Made by a program: the position numbers and the translations under genes
In this document: positions 21,480-33,391 of the stretch, piece after piece
Layout of the letters: every line of letters begins with the position of its first letter
Numbering within the stretch: the stretch's first letter is position 1
Origin: Pelobates cultripes
Taxonomy: Eukaryota > Chordata > Amphibia > Anura > Pelobatidae
NCBI GenBank assembly: GCA_933207985.1
Contig: OW240915.1
Location: forward strand, 119,761,756 to 119,825,755
DNA length: 64,000 nucleotides
Direction of reading: 5' to 3'
The notes under the pieces: generated by a model
What the model was told of the DNA's origin: nothing
Database searches by the model: none
Seen by the model: only the letters and a program-made list of their open reading frames with translations

Positions 21480-21800
21480 ATTTACACTCTGATTCCTTTA
21501 AACTGGGGTGCATTATGCAGCTGTGCCTTACGCTGTGATGCATTTAAAATGCGATGCATTTAAACTGTGGTACAATATGCAGCTGTGCCTTATGCTGTAA
21601 TGCATTTAAACTGTGGTGCAATATGCAGCTGTGCCTTATGTTGTAATGCATTTAAACTGTGGAGCAATATGCAGCTGTGCCTTATGTTGTAATGCATTTA
21701 AAATGTGATGCAATATGCAGCTGTGCCTTATGCTGTATTGCATTTAAAATGTGATGCATTTAAACTGTGGTGCCTTTACTGCCTTATGCTGTGATGCCTT
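21480..21800. repeat. Minisatellite in DIRS #1 leader, ~46-bp unit
   Basis: At least five imperfect copies of a unit containing TGCAGCTGTGCCTTATGCTG and ATGCATTTAAACTGTGG, spaced 45-60 bp apart. Confidence 0.85.
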
Positions 21801-22039
21801 TTTTACTAAGATACCTTTTAACTTTGGTTATTTTTTGCACCTTGTTGCCTATTTATAATCTGGCAGGCACTTTTACTTTATGCTTCCTCCCCGGTTCTGG
21901 TGATTTATTCCCAGTTCCCTGGGTGTTCAGGGGCTATGTATGCTGCAGATCGAGCTCTCTCCACGGTCTCTAGCCAGCAAATGTACTTGGAAGACGCCTG
22001 CGCATGTGCAGTTTGTGCCTTAAAGAGCCAATACTGATG

Positions 22040-24130
22040 ACTTGCATTATGGGAATACATATTGCGGCAGCCATCTTGGATTAGGGCAATTGCCAGTAAG
22101 TACCTAAAATGGAGTGAAATTTACTGTATGCATCCCAAACTTATTTTGAAAGTATTTGCAAGTTCTCCAGACAGGGGTAAGTGCTGTTTCAGCCAGTTTA
22201 ATCTGTTTGACTGTTTTGATGGTTATAGAATTTGACCGTGCCCTTTTGTACTTTTATACTTCGCCACATGTAATAATTTTTTGTTCATTTTATGTCTGAA
22301 TCTACACCATGTTCTGATGGTGATGGAAATTTAGTGGTAGGAAAACTGTTGGGCATTGCCTGTCTTCAGAAGGTAACTTCTTCAGCTTCACCTATAGCTG
22401 CACAGCCAGGGGACATGCTGCCATAGCTTACAAAGGAAAGTTGCAAGGTATTTTCTGAATGTACACCATGTATGGTTCTGATGAGAAAGCAGTGTAAGAA
22501 AACAGTTATGCTCTGACTGTGTCCATAAGGTAGCTGCTTCAGCATCACCTATACCGGTGCAGCCACATGACAGGTGGGATGAGGCTACCGCTTGACAACT
22601 TGGCTTTTATGCAAGCCTATGGATCAAAAGTGGACACAGACCTGTCCAAATTTATACTCCTGCTGGTGCAGGTTGTCATCCAGCTGTAGTTTTCACTGCT
22701 GTTTCTAGAACCACAAAAAGAGTGTTTAAAGATCTAAATGCTACTGTGGATAGATAAATTAAGAGCCAAGATTGAAAATGCAGTCTGGAGTCTTCAGGTT
22801 ACAAGTGACTTCTCCACTGAAGCTTCCTTAGCTGTAACTAAGATATTCTCTCGAACAAATGGCTTTATCTACAGCATTTGGAAAAGCTTTTGATGAATTC
22901 ATTAAAAGGCAGCTGAGGGCTGCAAGGTATTTGTCCCTCAGGACTGAAGATCCAAGAATCTGGCTCCTCAGGGTCAGACAGGAGAACCTCCAGTGACCAG
23001 TATTTGAGCTACATGGAATTACTGACCCTTCAGGGTAGACTCCAGAGGTAACTCATGGCAGTTGGTAACCTGCCTTTAAAGGTTCTAATAGAGCTATGAA
23101 GCAGTCATTTTGCTATTCAGCAATGAACTTATGTCTGTCCTCCAGTACTCGGATCAGACATACCTGGGCTCGTCACATTTTGGAGACTTGGGTGGTATCC
23201 ATAGTCCAGATGGATATAGACTGGAGTTTTTTCTTCAGACACAGGAGTCTCTATACCAACAAGAGAATTCAGACAGATGACTCAAAGGTATAGCACTGAA
23301 GGAGTATGTATGAAACCTGCTGGATCAAGATATGATTTCTTAGGTCCCTTAACAAGAGCGGTTCCTGGGACAATGTTCGCCTCTCTTCTGATGCTAAAAG
23401 TAAAGGCACATGGAAGTCTATACTGGACCTAAGATGGGCTAACAATAGGCTGAATGACAGAGCCTTAGGGAGGGAGTAAATCAGATCCATATCCCCAGCA
23501 ATTTGGAAGGATGCTTACTATCATTCCAATCGGCCTAGATCTTCAGCATTATCTAAGAAGAGAACTTCCAATTTGTGCCCTACCATTTGGCCTCACCAAA
23601 GCCCCAAGAACCTTAGGTGTGCTTATAGTGATATTGAGTCCAGAACACCACCTGGTTCCATTATCTGGATGATCTACTACTGGTAGCCTTAGACCCACAG
23701 AAGGCAGGTGCACAGAGAGAGTTCTTTCAGAACCCCTGAGGTTTGGCTGCTTGATGAATACCAAAAACACAGTCTCACGCTAGCTCAGAGGATGACTTTT
23801 CTGGGTGGAGTATTCTATACTTTTTTTTTTTTCCCCCTATTCCAGGAACAGTTCCACAGATGGTGGTAGTTTTCTCTTCCAGTTTCTTCATTTTTGCTTG
23901 GTAACAGCAGGGAAGTAGATGCAACTACTAGGAATCCTGGCTTCCACCATCAGACTTGTCAGATGGGCTCAATGGCATCTCAGGATTCCTCAAGGGTCCT
24001 TCCTATCTCAGTTCAACAAGAGAAAGATGAATTGGAGTCAGCCACTGACGATGTCACCATCAGTGAAGTTACACCTTGGTAGCTGAAGGAGAGAATATGT
24101 CTCTGGGTTTCCTATGAACAGAACTTCATT
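22040..24130 (+). pseudogene. DIRS #1 gag and RT remnants
   Basis: No long frame survives. Around 23340-23620 the RT approach can be read in fragments, ending in ELPICALPFGLTKAPRTL (about 23560-23615), the counterpart of the ALPFGLSTAPRTF block in the intact element at 51936-57663. Upstream, about 22700-23300 gives only shreds and is assigned to gag by position alone. The gene is long dead. Confidence 0.6.
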
Positions 24131-24399
24131 GGGCAATTGTAAGCTCAGATTCCAGTTTTCAAGGATTGGATACACATTGTATGGACCATGTTACGCAAGG
24201 TCTGTGGATAAGGGAAGGAACAATATTTCCATCCAAGGTTATGGAATGTCATTTTCAGGGCTCTTCTTCACTTCGGAAGGTTGCTGAAGAACAAGTGGGT
24301 CTGTATTTGCTCAATAAGCAATGCAAATGTATCCTATATCAATCATCAAGGTGGATCTCACAGCCACTTATTGATGAAGCAATTACGGGGCCCATGATG

Positions 24400-24700
24400 A
24401 GCAGGGCACAGGAGAACAACCAGTGGTGCAGAATACAATGGCTGATTACCTGAACCAAGTAACAGTGGTCAAGGTGAAATGGCAACTTTGTCCCAACATA
24501 TCCTCAGGGTTGACTCAGGTTTGGCTGATACCCTATGTAGATCTAATGGCCACTTCTCGGAACTACCAGATCCAGAAGATTTTTTTTTTTCTAATTTTTA
24601 GGATCAGGTCAGAAAACGCTCACTCAAATTTGGAATTTCAGTCTGATGTACATTTTTCCTGTCCTCAACGTTCCTAAAGGAAATTCAAAGGAGACAGTGG
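24400..24700 (+). pseudogene. DIRS #1 methyltransferase-like region remnant
   Basis: MADYLNQVTV and then PYVDLMATSRNYQIQKIF correspond to IADYLSRVEL and PQVDLMATHKNRKVQHFF of DIRS #2. They lie after RNase H, where DIRS elements carry a Dam-like adenine methyltransferase domain. A 10-T run at about 24581 disrupts it. Confidence 0.65.
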
Positions 24701-24879
24701 AAGGCCACGAAGACTCTAAACTCCTATGATGAGCAAGATGAATCTGGAACTGTCAAGGGATATTACAGTATGTCCAGACCTATTACAGGGCCCCTTGACA
24801 CACCAAGCTCTGGTGTAGAGGCTGGTGTCTCTAGAAGTATAGGCATCCCTGAGACGGTCATGTACAGTCCTATAAATAC

Positions 24880-25700
24880 TTTACATTTACAAACTTGGCA
24901 TGCATTTGTCTGTTGGTCTCAAGAATAGAGGTTGGAATTACTTCTCAATCAGGCCTTGATATGGTCTGAATTATAACACTCTAGAGGAGCACAGATTGGC
25001 ACTTTACACATGGATGGGTACCCATTGAGCATTGGAACCCCTGGTGCTTTGCTTCATGTAAGAAGCAATTAAATTCAAGCCTGCACTGAGGGTGTTGAAG
25101 TCCATATGTGACCTACCTCTGGTCTTACAGGCTCTGACTAAACCACTATTCGAACCTCTAGCAGGAGCTTCCATGGTGTCAGCACAGAAAGTGCTGTTGC
25201 TGGTGGCTGGTACCTCAGCAAGATGAATGTGTGAACTCCAGGCTTGATTCTGTGTACCTCCAGTCACTCATATTCAACAGGATATGGTTGTCTTCCATTT
25301 ATCATCAGAATCCTGCTAAGGTGAATGTCATTCTCTACTTATACTGCAGGATACCCATTGAGTATTGGAGCCTCTGGTGTTTGCTTCATGTAAGCAGTAA
25401 TTAAATGCAAGCCTTCACTGTGGGTGTTGAAGTCCACTTGTGACCTACCACTGGCCTTACAGGCTCTGACTAAAGCATCATTTGAACCTCTAGCAGGAGC
25501 TTCCATGATGTTAGTACAGACGGTACTGTTGCTGGTGGCTGGTACCTCAGCAAGGTGAATGTGTGAACTCCAGGCTTGATCCTGTGTACCCATTCACTGA
25601 ATTTCAACAGGATATGGTTGTCTTTTATTTAGCACCAGCGATTTTGCCTAAAGTGAAAGCTTTTCAATGCCATTCTCTACCTGTACCAAAGGATTTTGGG
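24880..25700 (+). pseudogene. DIRS #1 tyrosine recombinase remnants, internally duplicated
   Basis: The segment around 25120-25230 reads LVLQALTKPLFEPLAGASM followed by VLLLVAGTSAR and a stop in place of the second arginine. It corresponds to the recombinase block around the first catalytic arginine (SGRRVSELHAL in #2). A tandem duplication of about 332 bp (25015-25346 and 25347-25680) repeats it, with roughly 10 percent divergence by eye. No histidine or tyrosine catalytic segment is recognisable. Confidence 0.7.
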
Positions 25701-25929
25701 GCACTGCAGCATCGTGGGCTTCCATGGCAATGGTCTCTGCTGAAACTTTTGTAAAGTTGGCATTTGGACCTCTTTGAACTAGTTTGTCCTGCATTACATA
25801 TTGGACATGAAAGCAATCAATGAGGCACAATTTGGACGTCACGTCCTTAACTCAGTTCAATCTTCTAATCTATGTTGAATTGTTCTGATTATTTGATTTC
25901 CCGTTATGTATGTTTCTGTCCCTCCCTGG

Positions 25930-26050
25930 TAAGCTTGGGTATTCCCATGTGTATATGCTGCCATGATTAGCCAGTAAAGTGGAAAATGTATTCATACTTA
26001 CCGTAATTTTCTTATCCTGGCTATTCATAGCAGCATACACTACCCACCCA
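25930..26050. repeat. DIRS #1 internal complementary region
   Basis: Contains the reverse complement of the left end (CATGTGTATATGCTGCCATG then ATTAGCCAG) joined to the reverse complement of the right end (ACTTACCGTAATTTTCTTAT then CCTGGC). This is the sequence that bridges the two termini during DIRS replication. Confidence 0.83.
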
Positions 26051-26084
26051 GTGTTGGTTTTGCTTCTTCTGTAGGAGCTTGTTA

Positions 26085-26211
26085 CTGACTGAGGGACCTA
26101 TGCAGGGACACACCTTTTAAAGGTTTTATTCCTGTCCTATCGGCTGTAAGGGGAGGAGCTGCCATGAATAATAGCCAGGAAAAGAAAATTATGGTAAGAA
26201 TACATTTTCCA
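26085..26211 (-). repeat. DIRS #1 right inverted terminal repeat with 3' extension
   Basis: Reverse complement of 21247-21355 plus about 30 extra bp (AAAATTATGGTAAGAATAC) that are absent from the left end but present in the internal complementary region. Confidence 0.82.
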
Positions 26212-26993
26212 CTATATGTATATATATATGGAAGACTGGCCCTGTAGTTGTGGGAGGGGCATGGTTTCCATATTTAAGGACCGCCATACCCCTCCACTTT
26301 ACCTTTGATTGCCTGGCGATTTGCATATCTGGATTTTCGCCATCTACCTGCCTTCAGAGTGCCTGCCCGTTCCTGGATCAAGTTTCTTCTACCGTTAAAA
26401 ACCGCCGGGATTTTTCCACTCTCCTCCGGTCACTACAGCACGGTCGTGAAGCTATTGTAACAGTTGACCCCCATTGCAGGCGTACAGCGTCATCACGGGC
26501 CAACTCTATTTCACATACTTACCTCTATACTTTCATACAAATCTTTTGTTTAAACTTTCATACGAACAAACGGTACGGTAGTTGCCCACTATATTCTATC
26601 GGTTCGTATACTTGTCTTTCGTGGGATTATACTCACCTGTTCGGAAGTTAGTTCGCACGCACAAACTATAGTTGCGTTTCTCACAAGTATGTCATAGTGT
26701 TTCTTTTACTGAAGCTTTCGGCTGTTATGTGACTCTATGCTCCTTTTTTGGAGCTGTTTGTTTGATTAGAGGTCATAAAGAAGTACTGCACATATTACAA
26801 TTTATCAAATAAATGTGTTTTCACAAGTTAAATTTCAGCAGCACTTTATCGCTATTTTCTGTCTAAAGTTTGATACCTTATATACATATTTTATAGGTTG
26901 CCGAGCCTGGAACCCCCTTTTTTGTTGTACCTCTTGACTCTGGTTTTCAATTGTCACACTCATTAGGTGGGTTCTGTAATTTTGATCGGTTAG
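26212..26993. other. Unassigned, includes short (TA)n
   Basis: A short TATATA tract, then 750 bp without a convincing ORF. CATACGAAC-like words near 26520-26600 recall the Gmr1-type LTRs, but I could not align a whole LTR. Confidence 0.4.
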
Positions 26994-27340
26994 TAGAGTT
27001 GAGCGAACCCAGACTGTAAAGTTTTGGGTTCATACCGAACATTACGTTTTTTGGACCCCGGACCCGAACACGGACATATCACTGTATGTTCGGGTTGGAG
27101 TTCGGTGTGCAGTGTTTTGAAAGGCTGCAGGGCAGCCAATCAACAAGCGTTTGACTCGTGTGCCCTCAGAAGCCATCACAGCCATGCCTACTAATGGCAT
27201 GGCTGTGATTGGCCAGTGCAGCATGTGACCCAGCCTCTATATATAAGCTGGAGTCGCGTAGCGTCGCACGCACATGAGCTCTTATTAGTGTAGGGAGAGG
27301 ATGCTGCCACTGATAGGGACAGCTTAGGAAAGAATTCTAG
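26994..27340. mobile_element. hAT-type terminal region (candidate)
   Basis: Begins TAGAGTTGAGCGAACCCAG, a terminal motif of the kind seen in amphibian hAT elements (recalled, not searched). A 17-bp stem (27172-27211, GCCATCACAGCCATGCC and its complement) and a TATA-like CTATATATAAGC near 27236 lie inside. A second motif similar to the start (TAGAGGTGAGCAAACCC) is at about 28735, in the same orientation. Confidence 0.45.
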
Positions 27341-28145
27341 TACATTAGTGGGGTGGGGTGCACTTCATATCTGAGAGTCAAATAGGAGCTTAAAATACCG
27401 CGGTTACATCAGAGTTTTAAAAAGTCAATTTTTTTTGGTGCTAAATAGTACATTCATGGGGTGCACTTCATATCTGAGAGTCAAACAAAGCGTCAAATAC
27501 TGCTGTCACATTGCAGTTTTAAAACTTAAAATTATTTGGGTGCTAAACTGCTAAATAGTATTTTAGTAGGGTGCACTTCATATCTGAGAGTCAAATCGAA
27601 GTGTCTAATAGTGTGCTTACAGCGCAGTTATAAAAATTCTAATTTTCTGGGTGCTAATCTGCTAAATAGTACATTTTGGTGCCTGTGGTGCACTTCATAT
27701 CTGAGAGTCAAATAGAAGCATCAAATAGTGTGCTTACTGCGAAGGTTGTAAACATTCTAATTGTTTTGCTGCTAATCTGCTGCTTATATTGGAGTTTTAA
27801 AAAATCAATAAATTTTTTTTTTGGTGCTAAATAGTATATTTGGGGTGTTCACTTCATATCTAAGACTCAAATCGAAGCGTATAATAGTGTGCTTACAGCG
27901 CAGTTGTAAAAATTAAAATTTTATGGGTGCTAATCTGCTAAATAGTACATTTTGGGGCCTGCTCTTCATATCTGAGAGTCAAATAGAAGCGTCTAATAGT
28001 GCACATACTGCGCAGTTGTAAACATTCTAATTGTTTTGCTGCTAATCTGCTGCTTACATTGGAGTTTTAAAAAGTCAAAAAAATTTTGGGTGCTAAATAG
28101 TATATTTGGGGTGTTCACTTCATATCTGAGAGTCAAATCGAAGCG
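27340..28145. repeat. Tandem array, 105-160-bp unit, seven copies
   Basis: The phrase CACTTCATATCTGAGAGTCA recurs near 27361, 27466, 27574, 27690, 27851, 27966 and 28117, with intervening GGTGCTAAATAGTACATT motifs. A single decayed unit also sits at about 39985-40075, after the hAT reading frame, which suggests the array belongs to that family. Confidence 0.88.
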
Positions 28146-28735
28146 TAATTTTGATTCAAATTTACTACATCGGTCACTTGTAATATTGTTTCACACCTAC
28201 AACACTTGTTACACAGATCTAAGTGATAGAAAACAGATTTATATTTTCTACACTAGAAACTACCAGATAACAAGCTGCTATATTTAAACCAGTTATCAAT
28301 AGCTAAGAGGTACTTAAACAATATTGTAATTCTGGGGCAATACCCTCACAAGTCAAACTGAGAGGTCGGTTTATAGGGAAAACTGTTGCTTGAATACAAT
28401 TCTAAAACAATTTCCATATGTCCTTTGCAGATTTTACATGCTGGAAAAACACAGGTGCCAATTTTGCAGTGTGCATACCGGCAAGGAGGGCAGGGTTGAG
28501 GAGTGGGTGGAAGATGATGTGGAGAATGATGAGGTCCTAGACCCCACATGAAATCAATGTCATGCGAGTGAAGTGTGCAATTTGGAGGAAGAGGTCGCAA
28601 AGAGGCACCAGCACAGCATAAGAGGGAGCAGGGTGCAAAAGCGGAGTGGCCATCCCCTAGCGCTCGTCGGCATGTATTAGCTAGAGAATTACCAGTTATC
28701 CAAGTAATACATGTAGCGATCAAGGAATCCATAAT
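28146..28735. repeat. Interspersed repeat shared with 42478-42910
   Basis: From ATTTACTACATCGGTCACTT to a CCTAGACCCCACATG phrase, the first ~430 bp match 42478-42900 at high identity in the same orientation. No ORF is credible on either strand. Confidence 0.85.
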
Positions 28736-28767
28736 AGAGGTGAGCAAACCCGAACTGCAAAGTTGGG

Positions 28768-30620
28768 GTTACATAGTTACATAGCTGAAAAGAGACTTGC
28801 GTCCATCAAGTTCAGCCTACCTCACATTTGTTTTTTGCTGTTGATCCAAAAGAAGGCAAAAAAACCCAGTTTGAAGCACAATTTTGCAACAAGCTAGGAA
28901 AAAAATTCCTTCTTGACCCCAGAATGGCAGTCAGATTTATCCTTGGATCAAGCAGTTATTACCCTACATTGAAAGATTATATCCTTGAATATTCTGTTCT
29001 TGCAAGTATGCATCTAATAGCCGTTTGAACATCTGTATGGACTCTGATAAAACCACTTCTTCAGGCAGAGAATTCCACATCCTGATTGTTCTTACAGTAA
29101 AAAAACCTCTCCTTTGCCTTAGACGAAATCTTCTTTCTTCCAGTCTAAACTCATGTCCTCGTGTCCTATGTAAAGTCCGGTTTGTGAATAGATTTCCACA
29201 CAATGGTTTGTATTGGCCCGAATATATTTGTATAATGTTATCATATCCCCTCTCAGGCGACGTTTTTCTAAACTAAATAGGTTTAAATTTGTTAACCTTT
29301 CTTCATAGCCGATATGTTCCATTCCTTTTATTAATTTTGTAGCCCGCCTCTGCACTTTTTCTAGTGCCATAATATCCTTCTTTAGAACAGGTGCCCAAAA
29401 TTGCACAGCATATTCAATATGGGGTCTTACCAGTGATTTATAAAGAGGCAAAATTATATTCTTGTCCCGAGAATGAATGCCCTTTTTCATGCATGACAAT
29501 ACCTTACTGGCCTTGGCCACTGCTGATTGACATTGCACATTGTTGCATAGTTTGTTGTCTATAACAATTCCCAAGTCCTTTTCATGTGTTGTTATCCCTA
29601 ATTCGCTTCCATTAAGGGTATACGTTGCTTGTGTATTCTTTACGCCGAAGTGCATAACTTTGCATTTTTCAACATTACATTTCATCTGCCATTTAAGTGC
29701 CCAGTCCCCCAGTCTATCTAAATCCCTCTGCAGCAAAGTAATATCTTGCTCACATTGTATTGTTTTACAAAGTTTGGTGTCATCTGCAAACACTGAAACA
29801 TGACTTTCAATGCGGTCTTCAAGATCATGTTAAATAGAAGGGGTCCCAGAACAGACCCCTGAGGGACACCAATTGCCACCTCTGTCCAGCTTGGAAATTT
29901 ACCATTAATGACAACTCTTTGTACTCTGTTTTTAAGCCAATGTTCTACCCAAGAACAGGCATTTTCATCTAGACCGATTTCCTTGAGTTTGAACACTAAT
30001 CTATTGTGTGTAACTGTATCAAATGCCTTGGCAAAATCCAAATAGATCACATCCACGGCAACACCCTGATCTATACTTCTACTTACTTCTTCGTAGAACG
30101 CAATCAAGTTAGTTTGACATGACCTGTGCTTCATAAAACCATGCTGATTTTTGCTGATAACCATGTTCTTCTCAAGGAATTCTTGAATATTATCCCTTAA
30201 TAACCTTTCAAATATTTTACCAGCCACAGAAGTTAAGCTCACAGGTCTATAATTTCCAGGCAAGGATTTTGAACCCTTTTGAATATAGGAACCACATCTG
30301 CCTTCCTCCAATCCTCCGGAACACTTCCTGAAAGAAAAGAATCTTGAAAGATTAAAAACAGAGGTTCACTTATTTCTGCACTTAGTTCCTTAAGTACACG
30401 TGGATGGATACCGTCAGGCCCTGGAGCTTTGTTTATATTAACTTTCTTTAGTTGCTGCAGCACCTTGTCTTGAGTTAACCAATTACAGTTATTCTGCAAG
30501 TTTTTAGTAGCAATCATTTGCACATCTATTGCCATGGGTTCTTCCTTAATATATACGGAGGAGAAATAGTTATTTAAAATTCCTGCCTTTTCCTGGTCTT
30601 CATTAATTAACACCAGATAT
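28768..30620 (-). pseudogene. CR1-like LINE, 5'-truncated (#1)
   Basis: Non-LTR retrotransposon on the minus strand. RT motifs in order: VNINKAPGPDGIHPRVLKEL (about 30390-30460), YRPVSLTSVAGKIFERLL (about 30190-30250), a KAFDTVTHNRL block (about 29990-30030), [13 protein letters not shown] (about 29830-29870) and the catalytic FADDTKL (about 29770-29790). The C-terminal region follows with ILPLYKSLVRPHIEYA and LEKVQRRATKLIKGM. Frame changes lie near 30240-30310 and 29800. The 3' end (28768 in window coordinates) has 8-bp direct repeats, TATGTAAC twice on the element strand, a CR1-clade trait. The endonuclease is lost by 5' truncation. Confidence 0.9.
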
Positions 30621-31126
30621 AACGATCCATTCGTAGTTTCAGTCAGGTGGGCAGTCCGGTGACCAGGACCCAGTCACTGTCTGTATGTTGAAGTTAGGAG
30701 TCACAGTGTGGAATGGATTAGCAGGCTCTGGTGCTGTGCACCAGCGTTTGTGCAGCCACATACCAGGACCCTGATGCAGCTTCAGAAAAAAGAGTACTGG
30801 ATACCAGAAGCCATCACCAGACTGATATGCAACTTGGAACAGGATGTGACATTCACTGTAGCTGCTGTGCGTGCTTGTGGCGTTGTCACCCTGCTGCTGC
30901 TCACCTGTCTGCGCTGCAGCGTAACTTTGGCCTTCCCGCTCACCGTCTCATGAGACTGTGCGAGCAGCAGCAGGCGATAGTGGAGTTTCAGCTGCAGCAC
31001 ACACGGGTCTGTGGCTCTGCACCAGACTTCCTTCCAATTGATCAGAGTTAAAGGATTTCAAGAGGACCCATTACAATTACAGGGCCTCTAAAGAGTCTTG
31101 TATTGCTATTTGTCGTCACTAAAAAA
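30621..31126. other. Unassigned stretch before a tandem array
   Basis: It contains GC-rich words (GCTGCTGCTCACCTGTCTGC) that recur at 31580-31620 within the following array, so it is probably part of the same repeat. No supported gene. Confidence 0.45.
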
Positions 31127-31940
31127 ACAGTGTTGGCTACCTCATCCTTCTCCTCCAGCGCTGCTTCCACCTACCTCGCCAAGGTCACCGCCTCCTCAAC
31201 CTATGGGTCACTTAGAATAAACTATGTACACATTAGCAGAGGCTTGTGAAGGCCTTTTCTCCATGCATCAGGACTGCAAGAAATGCACCGCAGGCAGCAT
31301 ATGTTTCTTTTTTTGTATGTCCCAATATTTTGTGGGCTACCACAATTAAAAAATAACAAAAACATAAAAAACAGTGTTGGCTACCTCATCAGCCTCCTCC
31401 ACCACTGCTTCCACCTACACTGCCACGATCACCGCCTCCTCAACCTATGGGTCACTTAGTATAAACTATGTAAACATTAGCAGGGGCTTGTGAAGTCCTT
31501 TTCTCCATGCTTCAGGAGTTGAGCTCAGTTTGAACAATGTAATGAAGTGCGGGCCGTCTGTGCGCGCTTTCGGCGTTCTCACCCTGCTGCTGCTCGCCTG
31601 TCTGCGCTACAGCGTAAATTCGGCCTTCCCACTCACCGCCTCATGCATCAGGAGTTGAGCACTTCTCCATGCATCAGGACTGCAAGAAATGCACCACAGG
31701 CCGCAAATGTTTCTTTTTTTGTATGTCCCAATATTTTGTGGGCTACCATAATTAAAAAAAAATAAAAAACAGTGTTGGCTACCTCATCCTCCTCCTCCAC
31801 CGCCGCTTCCACCTACACCGCCACGGTCGCCTCTTCAACCTGTGGGTCACGCAGTATAAACTATGTACACAATAGCAGAGGCTTGTGAAGGCCTTTTCTC
31901 CATGCATCAGGAGTTGAGCTCAGTTTGAACAATGAAAGAG
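31127..31940. repeat. Tandem array, 240-400-bp units, two and a half copies
   Basis: Units start ACAGTGTTGGCTACCTCATC at 31127, 31371 and 31769. They share CTCCATGCATCAGGACTGCA and ATTTTGTGGGCTACCA blocks, with variable internal insertions. Confidence 0.87.
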
Positions 31941-31968
31941 AATACCCTGCACTCCAACTCTCTGTCAA

Positions 31969-32262
31969 ATGGATATTTCTGGTGATCCTCCTGACAGCCA
32001 TGCTTTAGATTTTGATTTATGCTCTTCCAAACCTAAATCACTCTGCATATTCACTAACGTCTCCTGTATTTTCGATTCCTACAATATTACATCGGTTAGT
32101 GTTTTGGATTTATCTTACAAATTCACATTCTGCCCCTCATTGCTTGGGAAACCTAACTGTTCCTTTATGTTGCTAGGTACTACGCCCTACTGGTTATACT
32201 ACCAATTACGCTCCAGCTGTTTTATTTTTGGTTGGTATTCCATATTATTTCATATTACTTAC
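31969..32262 (+). other. Unidentified open frame cut by an LTR
   Basis: An ATG-started frame of about 98 codons before the LTR at 32263 (it formally reads a few codons into it). It is rich in Cys, Phe, Ser and Tyr, with no recognised domain. It could be chance or a fragment of a repeat-encoded protein. Confidence 0.2.
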
Positions 32263-33330
32263 TGTGACAGGCCCATCTGTCTATGAATTACTTTAATTTT
32301 CCCTTCATTCGTCTGGTTGTTTGGCTATTTCCCTGTCTTTGCAGCCCCTACGTTATTCCCCAGTTCCACCGAAAAGAAATGCCAAATGGCCGGCCACCCA
32401 GCAGGGAAGTGTGCTGCTTGTTAACCTCTTGGCCCTATCAGAACGTTGTGGTTAACCGCAGACACTTCCTAGTTGTCGAATGTTGGCTGGGTGGTCATGT
32501 TCGTATGAACGAACACGAGGCGGCGGCTATCTTAGAAGTACGAATGCCCAGCAGTGTTCGTTGACGATTTCATGGAACTGAAAATGGACACTATTTGTTC
32601 GTATGAACAAACACGAGGCGGCAGCCATCTTGGAAGTACGAATGCCCAGCAGTGTTCGTTGACGATTTCATGGAACTGAAAATGGACACTATTTTCTCAC
32701 GAACACCGCTGAAGCCGGCCCGTTCGGTACTTTTTATCACAAATGGAGTCACCTCAGATAGCTATCCCATAAAGCCCATTCATATAACGAAAGACTGTGT
32801 GAAATACTTTGGCTTCATGGCGATTGAACAGTATGTATGAGATCTGAGTGCCATTCGGTAATAATGTGCGCTCAAGTTATCTTGGGATACATTGAACATG
32901 AATGTTTCATTCGGTAGTTTTACTATTGTATATTTTTATGTCTTTTTATTGTCTCTGTTAAAATTGAGGTAATGCTCTAGTTACTTCCCAGTTATCTCCA
33001 GGAAAGAGAGGAGGGTTCTGTATGGCTTAAGGGGGAGTTTTTATACCTGTACTCTGGTGATTGGCTACTGTATTTTTTTGTCACAGTTTTCCACCAGGTC
33101 GGGCGGGTAGCCCCATTAAATCAGATCACTGCTTGACCCTCAATATGGAGCCTTGTCTCGTACTGGGGGGGTAGTAATTTGTATGGTTTTTCCTGTTTGG
33201 CTGTTTGGAGTGTGGATTATTCGTATGGTTCCTGTTCGGCTGATTGAAGTGTTCATTAGCTGCTTCCGCATTCGGGAAGGGAACATCCTCAACGGCTTTA
33301 ACCCTTCGTATACCTGGGGGTGCCGTTACA
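32263..33330 (+). repeat. Gmr1-type #2 5' LTR with 98-bp tandem duplication
   Basis: 1068 bp, TGTGACAG...CCGTTACA. A ~98-bp segment is tandemly duplicated (32500-32695), with CGAATGCCCAGCAGTGTTCG at 32541 and 32639. ACTGGTGGCAAGCGGCGG follows at the primer-site position, identical to #1. Confidence 0.88.
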
Positions 33331-33391
33331 ACTGGTGGCAAGCGGCGGATGGTTCTCACAGCCCAGAAGGACAGCTACACAAGAACACAAA

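Larger units (their letters stand above)
21247..26211 (+). mobile_element. DIRS-type tyrosine-recombinase retroelement, decayed (#1)
   Basis: Element with inverted ends (21247-21355 and about 26085-26211) and an internal complementary region (about 25930-26050), the DIRS hallmark. Between them lie remnants of gag, RT, methyltransferase-like and recombinase coding sequence on the plus strand, all riddled with stops. There are no LTRs and no target duplication, as expected for DIRS integration through a circular form. Confidence 0.87.

Noticed and set aside
21480..21800. Regularly spaced repeats resembling a CRISPR array
   Set aside because: Spacers are not unique, units are contiguous and imperfect, there are no cas genes, and the context is a eukaryotic DIRS leader.
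25004..25600. Two similar minus-strand ORFs suggesting a duplicated gene
   Set aside because: They are the antisense of the tandemly duplicated DIRS recombinase segment.
28346..28747. 133-codon minus-strand ORF in the repeat at 28.3 kb
   Set aside because: The second copy at 42.7 kb does not preserve the frame and no domain is visible.
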